Positions 38,329 to 47,004 of a stretch of DNA of 47,004 nucleotides are shown piece after piece. Position 1 is the stretch's first letter. Every line of letters begins with the position of its first letter. The translations under genes and the position numbers were made by a program. Source of the stretch: Bacteroidota bacterium (GTDB lineage: Bacteria > Bacteroidota > Bacteroidia > Bacteroidales > Paludibacteraceae); assembly GCA_030706465.1 (NCBI GenBank), contig JAUZOM010000007.1, positions 1 to 47,004 on the forward strand. The letters run 5' to 3'. The notes below the pieces were generated by a model, which was not told the origin of the DNA, ran no database searches, and saw only the letters and a program-made list of their open reading frames with translations.

Positions 38329-40782
38329 TCATTTTGTATTTATCTCGATTTCATTATTTTCCAACCGTTCTCCGGAAACTACTAGTTTTATTTTTCCATT
38401 TAATTTTGTAGAACTAATTATTGCTACCATTTTGCCATTAAAAGCTTTCATGTAGTTGGATGAGAATGAAGTTAAATCCGTTGGATCGCCATTGCAAAGC
38501 GCTTTCAGTGAGCCTTCACCTTGTGTTTTGAAAAATAATAGCCGTTGGGCATTCGGACATAGATTTCCGTCATTATCAGTTATTTCGACTGTTACAAACG
38601 ACAAATCCTTTCCATCAGCTGTTATCGTAGTTCTATCGGCTGTAAGTTTTATTTTAGCAGGTTTACCTACTGTTTTTATAATTTGAGTAGCTGCGATATT
38701 TCCATTATTTTCATAAGCAACTGCTTTGATTTCACCTGGTTGGTAAGTAATATTGTTCCACATCAAGCGGTATTTTTCATAGTTATTGGTTGTACTTTTC
38801 GATTTTACTCCCATGCTTTTACCATTTACAAAAAGTTCCACTTTAGGATAATTTGTATAGCAAAATACCGGAACGGTATCGCCCTTTTTTTCTTCCCAAT
38901 TCCAATGTGGCAATAGGTGTAAAACAGGTTTTGAACTCCACCGGCTTTGATACAAATAAAACCTGTCTTTTTTTAAACCGGCTAAATCTACAATTCCAAA
39001 ATAAGAGCTTTTAGCAGGCGTTCCTTCGTTGTATGGCGTTGGTTCACCCAAATAATCAAAGCCTGTCCAAACAAATTCACCCAAAATAAAATCGCATTCA
39101 TCCTGCTTTTCAAATTCTGTATCAGGTATTGAAGCCCAGCCAGGGAATTCCAAATCATAACTTGAAGTTTGGTAATCATCGTACCACGGACTTTTAGTTA
39201 CTTTTGCCGGAAATTTGTAAACACCCCGTGAACTGAGTGTTGAGGCGGTTTCGCTTCCAAAAAGTACATAATTTGGATGTTCCTGATGTACTTTTTGATA
39301 TAAATGAGGTTTATAATTAAATCCCACAAGGTCAACGACATCAGTCAATCCATTTTTGATCGCTCCGTTTGGTCTATCAAAACCGGCAGTAGTTGGACGA
39401 GTTGGGTCTTCCCGATGGCAAATATCTACGAGAAACTTTGCTGTGCTTTTTCCGGTTGCCACGTCTTGTTCGCCAATTTCATTGCCAATACTCCACATGA
39501 CAACTGATGGATGATTTCTATCACGATGAATCATGGAAACCATATCATTTTCAGCCCATTCCTTGAAGAAGCGATTGTAACCGTTTACATTTTTCCCTAA
39601 TTTCCATTCGTCAAATGATTCAACCATTACAACAAAACCCATTTTGTCGCAGAGTTCGAGCAATTCGGGCGAAGGCGGGTTGTGAGAAGTACGTATAGCA
39701 TTGCAACCCATTTCTTTTAGAATTTCAAGCTGACGCTCGGTTGCACGGTAATTGACCGCCGCACCCAACGGTCCTAAATCGTGATGAAGACAAACACCCT
39801 GAAGTTTCATGTGTTTTTCGTTTAGAACAAATCCTTTGTCTTTATCAAAACGAATGCTTCTGATACCAAACGAAGTTTCGTAAGTATCAACTAATTTTTC
39901 GCCAACAAAAACGTTGGTAACAGCTTTGTATTTTGTTGGTGAAGCTACATCCCACAAAACAGGATTTTTAATTTGAATTGTTTGGTCAAATTGTTCTTCA
40001 GCATTTACCTGTTTAGTTGTTTTCGAATTGGCTACTTTCTCTCCGGTTGAACTGAATATTTCAGTAACTAACTCTACTTTCTCTGAAACATTTGACTGAT
40101 TAATTAGCTTTGTTTGAATGTATAGAGTTGCTTTTTTAGCTGTAATTTCAGGTGTTGTAATGTAAGTTCCCCAATGTGCTACATGAATTGGATTGATTAT
40201 CAACAATCTAACATTACGATAAATTCCAGCTCCGGAATACCAGCGGGACGATTCGGGTTTGTTTTCCAAGCGCACCGCAAGAACATTCTTTATCCCTGGT
40301 TTTATAAATCCGGTCAATTCGAATGAAAAAGAACTATATCCATAAGGCCACTCACCCACAAATTCACCGTTGCAATAAACTTTGGCCTGACTCATAGCAC
40401 CATCAAATTCAACGAAAACTCTTTTCCCTAAATCTGATTCAGGTATCTCGATTGTTTTTCGATACCAGCCAACCCCAAAAATTGGTAAAGCTCCGGTTCT
40501 GCCAGTTCTGAGTCTGGCTTCTTTGTCACCATCTTCCTTTACCTGAACCCATTGCATATCCTGATTCAAATCGAACGGTTTCCGAATCGCCCGATCATGT
40601 GGAACGCTGACCGTTTCCCATGTAGAATCATTAAAATCCAAAGTAGAAGCTGCCTTATTTTCACCTAATGAGAACTTCCAACCTTCGTCGAGAAGAATGG
40701 TTTTTCGGGTTTCGTTTTGAGGATAAACACTTACTGAGATAAATAAACAAATAATAAAACCAAAACTATTTTTCATCTTCAT
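38329..40782 (-). CDS. GH2 family beta-galactosidase-like enzyme
   Basis: VPHDRAIRKPF, GVCLHHDLGPLGAAVN, AIRTSHNPPSPELLELCDKMGFVVMVESFDEW, SIGNEIGEQD, GEFVWTGFDYLGEP. Confidence 0.94.
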   Translation of the reverse strand: MKMKNSFGFIICLFISVSVYPQNETRKTILLDEGWKFSLGENKAASTLDFNDSTWETVSVPHDRAIRKPFDLNQDMQWVQVKEDGDKEARLRTGRTGALPIFGVGWYRKTIEIPESDLGKRVFVEFDGAMSQAKVYCNGEFVGEWPYGYSSFSFELTGFIKPGIKNVLAVRLENKPESSRWYSGAGIYRNVRLLIINPIHVAHWGTYITTPEITAKKATLYIQTKLINQSNVSEKVELVTEIFSSTGEKVANSKTTKQVNAEEQFDQTIQIKNPVLWDVASPTKYKAVTNVFVGEKLVDTYETSFGIRSIRFDKDKGFVLNEKHMKLQGVCLHHDLGPLGAAVNYRATERQLEILKEMGCNAIRTSHNPPSPELLELCDKMGFVVMVESFDEWKLGKNVNGYNRFFKEWAENDMVSMIHRDRNHPSVVMWSIGNEIGEQDVATGKSTAKFLVDICHREDPTRPTTAGFDRPNGAIKNGLTDVVDLVGFNYKPHLYQKVHQEHPNYVLFGSETASTLSSRGVYKFPAKVTKSPWYDDYQTSSYDLEFPGWASIPDTEFEKQDECDFILGEFVWTGFDYLGEPTPYNEGTPAKSSYFGIVDLAGLKKDRFYLYQSRWSSKPVLHLLPHWNWEEKKGDTVPVFCYTNYPKVELFVNGKSMGVKSKSTTNNYEKYRLMWNNITYQPGEIKAVAYENNGNIAATQIIKTVGKPAKIKLTADRTTITADGKDLSFVTVEITDNDGNLCPNAQRLLFFKTQGEGSLKALCNGDPTDLTSFSSNYMKAFNGKMVAIISSTKLNGKIKLVVSGERLENNEIEINTK

Positions 40783-40803
40783 ACATTGCTTATTTACAAG
40801 ATA

Positions 40804-42222
40804 TTAATCATAATCTACCTGACCCAATTGATACCAACCATTTTCATTCTTTAGTTCAACTCCAAGTTTAATCGATGGCTTTTCTTTATCTGTTAGTTGA
40901 AGGATTCCTACAGCCAGCGTGTATTTTCCTTTACTTGCTGATTTGAAATTTAATTGATCTGCTGAGTTGATTGGTTTATCCGATTTCCATTCTGCCGGAC
41001 GTGAAACATCTGCATCACAAGTCGATACAATTTTACCTTCATTTGAAATAAGAGCATAAACCACTTTAATCGGAAAATAAATTTGTGTAACGCCTCGATT
41101 TTCCCAAGTGACAGAGATTAGGTTTTCTTTTTTTGAAGATAATTTTTCAGGGAAAGTGGCTTTGTTTATTACAAAATGATATCCAAGCCTATTATTCAGT
41201 TTCTTAATCAATTCGGGCTCTTTCTTTAATAGCAATAAACCGGAATTTCCACCTCTGCTAAGATCGCAATAAGTTGGTTTTCCATTTTCAATGCAGGATT
41301 CAAGTGTAAATCCTCTACCCTGATTATCTTTTTTACCATACCACCAACCTAGCTTTTCCATCATTTCATAGTCGCCATAAAATTCGAAAACAACCGGCAT
41401 TTTTCCATCGCAAATTGCTGCATCTAAGCCATTACCATTGCCACAAATTCCATCCCTTCTTAAACCAACACCCATTGAAACGGCTTGTTGGTGAAGAGCT
41501 AAATACTCTTTATTGCCTCCTGGTAGTTCAAGTTGTGTTTTTTGAAATGCATCGCGGTAAATTTTGATGTGCTCCAGGTATTTTTCGGCAGTGATTTCCA
41601 ATTTATTAAATGGATACATGTGACCTTCGCCCCAGTTTCCATAAGACCGAATATCAATATATGCAATGTTCGGATTTCCATCATATCTTTTAGCTAAAGC
41701 TTTAATAAATACTTTCAGCTTTTGCAAATAAACAGAATCATCAAAAACTGGAACCAATTTTAATCCGGGAATTCCGGTTGTTATTAGTTTAGGATTATCT
41801 AAATTGAAAGTTTCATATTTTGCTCCTGCATCAAAAACCCATTTAGGAGTTGTCCAGAACTCTTTTGAATGAGTATTTGCACACATAATTCCAAATGAAA
41901 ATTTTTTTCCATTGTCTGCCCATTCCTTTATATCATTATCAATTATGCTCCAGTCATATTTTCCCTCTTTTGGCTCAATTGTCCCCCATATATACCTTTT
42001 ATATCCTAATGTTATCAAGTTCAAAACTTCCTTTGGCTGTTTTTCGACAGAACCATAGCCCACCCAACCTTTTCCAGGATTTACTACCGCATCCTGTGTA
42101 AGTTTTGGTTCCAAAACTATCATTTTAATAATTGAATTTTCTGCTATTATAGATTGTCCGATTGCAAGTAAGAGAAATACAAGTATTAATTGTCTTAAGT
42201 TTTGAAAGATGTATTTCAACAT
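40804..42222 (-). CDS. Secreted TIM-barrel-like protein (DUF4832/GH42-like), probable glycosidase
   Basis: VVNPGKGWVGYG, YIWGTIEPKEGKYDWSIIDNDIKEWADNGKKFSFGIM, IAYIDIRSYGNWGEGHMYPF. Confidence 0.6.
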   Translation of the reverse strand: MLKYIFQNLRQLILVFLLLAIGQSIIAENSIIKMIVLEPKLTQDAVVNPGKGWVGYGSVEKQPKEVLNLITLGYKRYIWGTIEPKEGKYDWSIIDNDIKEWADNGKKFSFGIMCANTHSKEFWTTPKWVFDAGAKYETFNLDNPKLITTGIPGLKLVPVFDDSVYLQKLKVFIKALAKRYDGNPNIAYIDIRSYGNWGEGHMYPFNKLEITAEKYLEHIKIYRDAFQKTQLELPGGNKEYLALHQQAVSMGVGLRRDGICGNGNGLDAAICDGKMPVVFEFYGDYEMMEKLGWWYGKKDNQGRGFTLESCIENGKPTYCDLSRGGNSGLLLLKKEPELIKKLNNRLGYHFVINKATFPEKLSSKKENLISVTWENRGVTQIYFPIKVVYALISNEGKIVSTCDADVSRPAEWKSDKPINSADQLNFKSASKGKYTLAVGILQLTDKEKPSIKLGVELKNENGWYQLGQVDYD

Positions 42223-42248
42223 ATTAATATTAAGTATATATAAATAAA

Positions 42249-43814
42249 TTATTGGATTAGGAGTAATTGTGATATTGAAAATTCAGCATTGCTGATTCGA
42301 GCAATGTAAGATCCTTTTAGATTTGCATTGCTTAAGTTAACGGCTTGTAATTCCGAGTTTTCTAGTTTTTTTGAAAAAGCAAGTTTACCTGTAATATCCA
42401 TAATTGATAACGTTTTTTCACCAATAAGTCCGGTTGAATTAATGTTTAATATTCCTCCAACCAAAGGATTTGGAAAAAGTAGAATCGAAACTTTTTTGTC
42501 ATTTGGGCTTAATAAACCATTGGGACTAGAAGCTGTAATACTTACCGAAAAAGCTTTATTTCCACCGTGCGATGTGGCTGTAATTGTGGCAGTTCCACCA
42601 CCTATTGCGGTAACTAAACCAGTTGAACTTACTTTTAATACGGATTCATTTGATGAAGACCAACTTACAACTTTATCAACTGCATCAAAAGGTGAAACTG
42701 TTGCTACAAGTTGTTCTGTTCCGCCAACTGTCAAAGAAGTTGGAATTGGAGTAATATAGACATCTTCTACAGATAAATTTGCAAGAGTTTCGCTCCAGAT
42801 TACTGATTTTATTTTAGTAACCAGTTCTTTAGCACAAGCAACATTTTCGGCAGTTCTTGGATGGCCGCTATGAGTGATTGGAGTTGAAAAAGCATAATAG
42901 TAAACTTTAGAATCACCTGCTGTATTAAATGTTGTAGCTGTTGCCTGAATTGCATTTTTGAGAGCATCAGAATTCCAAAGCGGTCCTGCCAACAAAAAGA
43001 TATAAGCATTTGGATGATTTGCCCTGATTTTTTGGACAAAAGTCACATACCGGGCTGTAAAATCAGCAGGGAAAGGAGAATCATTTACTCCTAAATCGAC
43101 ACAAATCACATCACCAATCCAACTAAAATCCCAAATTGGAGTAGTGTTGTCGATTCCAACTCTGTCATAAACATCCGGAATATTTTGTCTTCCTGTAATA
43201 GGTGTTAGTGTCGCACCATTTCTTGCCACGCAAGTGTATTCGGCATTTAATGCTCGTGCTGTAATTGCTGCATACGAATAATAATTATTATCATAATTAC
43301 CTGACGTCATATCCGCTCCATTTCCCGGAACTTCAACCTGTGCCCCCTGAGTTTGAGAATCTCCATAGAATTCTATTTTTCTGACTTTTCTATCTGGTGG
43401 CGCAACAAGTGTTTTACCATCATCAAGTACAAAACCATAAAAAGTTTGTGGTTGCCAGGGTTGATCACGCTTGAATATGGTTGCAGTATGAATGCCATCC
43501 GACAATCCGGAACATAATGGATAAGTGACACTTGATCCTGAACTCTGCAAGGTAAGCATGGTAGTTACACCGTCAATGGTAATATTATCATAAGTTGTAC
43601 CCCAACTACTTAATTTTGCTTGTAATGATGTTCCCTGAAAGTTGATTCTAATTGCAGTACCTGTCCATGTCATTATTGGTGCCAGCGGATTAGTTTTATT
43701 AAACCTTCCAATGTACTGGACATTTGGATTAGTTGGCAAAACAGTTACACTTGCACTAATTGAGAATGCCACTAAAAGTGAAAAAAATGTCAGAAGTAAT
43801 TGTTTCGTTTTCAT
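42249..43814 (-). CDS. CE2-like SGNH carbohydrate esterase with BIG2-like domain and T9SS tail
   Basis: N-terminal jelly-roll then IEFYGDSQTQGAQ (GDSx), VCVDLGVNDS, HSGHPRTAENVACA; TPIPTSLTVGGTEQLVATVSPFDAVDKVVSWSSSNESVLKVSSTGLVTAIGGGTATITATS; C-terminal KGSYIARISNAEFSISQLLLIQ. Confidence 0.85.
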   Translation of the reverse strand: MKTKQLLLTFFSLLVAFSISASVTVLPTNPNVQYIGRFNKTNPLAPIMTWTGTAIRINFQGTSLQAKLSSWGTTYDNITIDGVTTMLTLQSSGSSVTYPLCSGLSDGIHTATIFKRDQPWQPQTFYGFVLDDGKTLVAPPDRKVRKIEFYGDSQTQGAQVEVPGNGADMTSGNYDNNYYSYAAITARALNAEYTCVARNGATLTPITGRQNIPDVYDRVGIDNTTPIWDFSWIGDVICVDLGVNDSPFPADFTARYVTFVQKIRANHPNAYIFLLAGPLWNSDALKNAIQATATTFNTAGDSKVYYYAFSTPITHSGHPRTAENVACAKELVTKIKSVIWSETLANLSVEDVYITPIPTSLTVGGTEQLVATVSPFDAVDKVVSWSSSNESVLKVSSTGLVTAIGGGTATITATSHGGNKAFSVSITASSPNGLLSPNDKKVSILLFPNPLVGGILNINSTGLIGEKTLSIMDITGKLAFSKKLENSELQAVNLSNANLKGSYIARISNAEFSISQLLLIQ

Positions 43815-43840
43815 AAGCTTGTTTTTTATGTTTGTAGAAT

Positions 43841-44821
43841 TTAACGCTTAACAAAGGGGAAAGAACCATTTTCAGTTCTGACAACATAAACGCCACTACT
43901 CAAATCATTTAAACCAATTGGCTCTCCGTAATAATTTTTAATCAATCGAACAGTCTGGCCTAAAAAAATTGCAATTTCAATTTTACCTGCAGTGTCTTTA
44001 ATAGTTATATTATCAGTCGCCGGATTTGGAAATAGGTTTATTTTTGATGATTTCACGTCATTTGTAGCTGTGTTTGTAATTGATTTCAAAACTGGAGCTA
44101 AAACTTTATAGAAATTTTTTGCCAACTTTTGATATCCGGACGAAACAAAATGAATATCATCAACATAATCAGATGTAACGAGATCTCCTTTACAGTTATT
44201 TACAAAGTAACAATTTCTACCTTTATCTTTTTGCTTTTGAACAATGGCTGGAACACCTGCATTAAATATAGCATAATCGGCACCTGCTAGGTTCCATCTT
44301 GCAGGAGTGAGGTTTGAAACTATTAATTTAATATTATGTGAAAAACGGTAAATTTTTTCAACCAATGTATCTAATCTGATTGCTCCCACTGTACGTGGAT
44401 TATATGCCGTATTTTTGTTATTCCAAAAATCATTAACTCCAATCATCAGTATCATAACATCAGCACCTTTACTCATAATATTTTCATCATGTTCTAATTC
44501 CCATGTTATACTTGCAGTACCTTTTCCACCATGATTTGGGTCAAGAGCAGAACTGTCTGGACCAATGACATATCCACCAAAACCTGAATTATCACCATCA
44601 GTATTTAACGGATCAGTTGGAATTGAATTATCTCCTCCAACAAAATCAACAACAAATCCAGAATCTTTCAACATTTTATAAAGATACCCTCTATATCCTG
44701 GAGTATTCATACCTGTGAGAGAATCGCCAGTTGGCATAACTTTAACAGGAGAAGCAGACATAAATAGTCCTACAATTATCAAAGATAAAAACGAATTAAA
44801 TAATAGTCGAATTATTCTCAT
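43841..44821 (-). CDS. SGNH/GDSL hydrolase with T9SS tail
   Basis: VMPTGDSLT, MILMIGVNDFW, DDIHFVSSGYQKLA; C-terminal NLFPNPATDNITIK...LSSGVYVVRTENGSFPFVKR. Confidence 0.88.
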   Translation of the reverse strand: MRIIRLLFNSFLSLIIVGLFMSASPVKVMPTGDSLTGMNTPGYRGYLYKMLKDSGFVVDFVGGDNSIPTDPLNTDGDNSGFGGYVIGPDSSALDPNHGGKGTASITWELEHDENIMSKGADVMILMIGVNDFWNNKNTAYNPRTVGAIRLDTLVEKIYRFSHNIKLIVSNLTPARWNLAGADYAIFNAGVPAIVQKQKDKGRNCYFVNNCKGDLVTSDYVDDIHFVSSGYQKLAKNFYKVLAPVLKSITNTATNDVKSSKINLFPNPATDNITIKDTAGKIEIAIFLGQTVRLIKNYYGEPIGLNDLSSGVYVVRTENGSFPFVKR

Positions 44822-44845
44822 GATAATATATTTTAAATTAAACAT

Positions 44846-47002
44846 TTATTCTAAATCTATTTCAAAAATAGAACTGGACAGACTGTTTTTGGACGAAACG
44901 GACAATCCAATTTTCATTAAAAAATCGCCACTGAAGACTTTTCCATCTTCCGAAAACGTTGATTTTGTATCCGGGAAAAGATTAATTTCCTTAACTCTAT
45001 AATTTGATCTTTCATTCAATCCGCGAAGTTTTACTCTTTCAAAAATTTCTCCAAATCGAGTATTCAACGTATAACTAAATAAAATAGCTTTCGATTTGTC
45101 ATTATTAGCATACATTAATACTGCACGGTTATTCTCATATGGTGAAACCAAGCGGAAGACATTTCCAAACCAAACAATATCACGAAATGATTGATATAAT
45201 TTCACTGCATCATGACTGAATTTTAGCTCTTTATCATTTAACTGCGAAATTTGAATATCATATCCAAGTTTTCCCATCATGGCTACATCGGTTTTGAATT
45301 TGAGAGATTGTTTTCCCCACGAAGTAATGTGGTTGCAAGTGGCAATAGCTGGCATATAATAAGTATAACCCCACTGAATGAAAACCCGTTCGAATGGATC
45401 AGTATTATCACTTGGCCAAAATTCAGTAAAATATTTTAGCGCTCCATAATCAATTCTTGAACCACCACCTGAACATAACATAATCGGGAAATGCGGATAT
45501 TTTTCTCGAACGCGTTCCAAAACTGAATAAAGTCCACGCACATAATCCACATACAATTGTGATTGATTTTCTTTCATATACATTGAATAACTGCTGGTCA
45601 TAGGCCGGTTGCAATCCCATTTCATATAGGCAATTCCCGGATTCTGAGTTATCAAATTATCAACTACTGAGAAAACAAAATCCTGCACTTTCGGATTTGT
45701 CAAGTCTAAAACAAGTTGATTTCGGTAATAATTCTCAGGGCGATTTGGTAATTTAAGAATCCAATCGGAATGCTTTTCGTAAAGCTCACTTTTTGAACTT
45801 ACCATTTCTGGTTCTATCCAAATTCCGAACTTAATATTTTGTTTTTCGCACTCTTTAGTTAAATAACCAATCCCGTTAGGAAGTTTGATTTTGTTGTAAT
45901 CCCAATCACCTAATGAAGTTTTGTCGTTGTTGCGCGGATATTTGTTGCCAAACCAACCATCATCCAGCAGGAACAAATCCGCTCCAAGTTTTGAACCATC
46001 ACTAATTAATGAAGACAATTTAGACTCATTAAAATCAAAAAGTGTTGTTTCCCAGTTATTCAAAACTGTCATCCTTGGTTTATCACCATCGAGAAGTGAG
46101 TATTTTCGTACCCAATTATGTAGATTCTGGCTTACTTTTTCCTTACCATCATGACTGTAGGCAAAAATAAAACTTGGAGTTTTAAATACCTGATTTGGTG
46201 TTAGTTTGTATTCAGAAGCATAATTATTTATGCCTGAAATGATTCGCAATGAATTGGCATTATCCAATTCAAACGTAAATTTAAAATTACCAGTCCAGGC
46301 AATAGTTCCGGCAATTACTTCTCCGGAATTTTCTTCGGAAGGTTTATTGAGAGACAACACAAAAAAGGGTGTTTGAAACATATCGGCACGTGTCTCTAAT
46401 TTAGTGTCAATTACCTTTATGCCTGACGTAAGTTTACTTTCCTGCATCCGCATTTCTTGTGCCCAATCGCCATGAAAGTGTGTTAGCCAATACTCTTTTG
46501 CTTCGAAATACAACATTGAAGATGCAAAATTGAAAAGCGTAACAGGATTTTTTTCATAATGAACAATTTCTGCCCATTGCTCCAGCACATTCTCTGCATA
46601 AAATGCTTTAAAATGTATTTTTACTTCAAATGGATATTGATTGTCTTTTAAATTGATAATTGTTTCTTTAGTATTTTCATCGATTACAATTTCATCATTA
46701 CCAACAAACTGAAAATCAAGGGATGGATTTCCGTCGTTGTGGGTAGTTCTTATAGCCGATTCAAAAAAGTTATTTGTTCCAAATGGTATATAGATTTCGT
46801 GGTTGGAATTTCGAATTTTGTCATATTCTGCTTTGTTGGTAAGTTTTTCACCAAAATAAATCTGATATAATTTATTTTCTTTTCCAATCGAATAAACCAA
46901 CTCGCTATTTTTAGTTTCAATTCTGATAACTTTATCAGATTGTGCTGATATACAAAATTTTGAAAACAGGAATACAAAACTGAGTAAAAAGATTATTCTC
47001 AT
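44846..47002 (-). CDS. GH36 alpha-galactosidase-like enzyme
   Basis: NNWETTLFDFNESKL, LFLLDDGWFGNKYPRNNDKTSLGDW, FGIWIEPEMVS, YMKWDCNRPMTSSYS, CSGGGSRIDYGALKYFTEFWPSDNTDPFERVFIQWGY. Confidence 0.95.
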   Translation of the reverse strand: MRIIFLLSFVFLFSKFCISAQSDKVIRIETKNSELVYSIGKENKLYQIYFGEKLTNKAEYDKIRNSNHEIYIPFGTNNFFESAIRTTHNDGNPSLDFQFVGNDEIVIDENTKETIINLKDNQYPFEVKIHFKAFYAENVLEQWAEIVHYEKNPVTLFNFASSMLYFEAKEYWLTHFHGDWAQEMRMQESKLTSGIKVIDTKLETRADMFQTPFFVLSLNKPSEENSGEVIAGTIAWTGNFKFTFELDNANSLRIISGINNYASEYKLTPNQVFKTPSFIFAYSHDGKEKVSQNLHNWVRKYSLLDGDKPRMTVLNNWETTLFDFNESKLSSLISDGSKLGADLFLLDDGWFGNKYPRNNDKTSLGDWDYNKIKLPNGIGYLTKECEKQNIKFGIWIEPEMVSSKSELYEKHSDWILKLPNRPENYYRNQLVLDLTNPKVQDFVFSVVDNLITQNPGIAYMKWDCNRPMTSSYSMYMKENQSQLYVDYVRGLYSVLERVREKYPHFPIMLCSGGGSRIDYGALKYFTEFWPSDNTDPFERVFIQWGYTYYMPAIATCNHITSWGKQSLKFKTDVAMMGKLGYDIQISQLNDKELKFSHDAVKLYQSFRDIVWFGNVFRLVSPYENNRAVLMYANNDKSKAILFSYTLNTRFGEIFERVKLRGLNERSNYRVKEINLFPDTKSTFSEDGKVFSGDFLMKIGLSVSSKNSLSSSIFEIDLE

Positions 47003-47004
47003 AA

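Noticed and set aside
38456-39507. Several short plus-strand ORFs inside the GH2 gene
   Set aside because: Shadow ORFs antisense to a strongly supported GH2 CDS.

Overview
The window is AT-rich Bacteroidetes DNA. From about 3.5 kb to the right edge it is one long minus-strand polysaccharide utilization locus (PUL). It holds two tandem SusC/SusD pairs, a DUF1735-type lipoprotein, GH31, GH28, three GH2, GH36, a SASA-type esterase, CE1-like and CE2-like/SGNH esterases, three tandem double-beta-helix (GH55/Pectate_lyase_3-like) paralogs, and several secreted proteins with T9SS-type C-terminal tails. No sensor or regulator is visible in the window. The left 3.3 kb is a genomic junkyard: transposase remnants, small secreted proteins, an 11-bp-periodic repeat upstream of a conserved hypothetical gene, and a tRNA-Met-like 3' half whose anticodon loop is replaced by a palindrome. 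The most notable mobile DNA is one IS982-family element with two 227-228 bp MITEs. All three share 20-bp ends and each is flanked by its own 3-bp target duplication. The MITE interior is a cloverleaf-like set of inverted repeats built on one 7-mer. At 17.9-21.2 kb a decayed GH3 N-terminus is fused to a decayed beta-helix gene that is itself interrupted by a degenerate IS630 element. All calls come from reading the sequence and the supplied ORFs; no database search was run.
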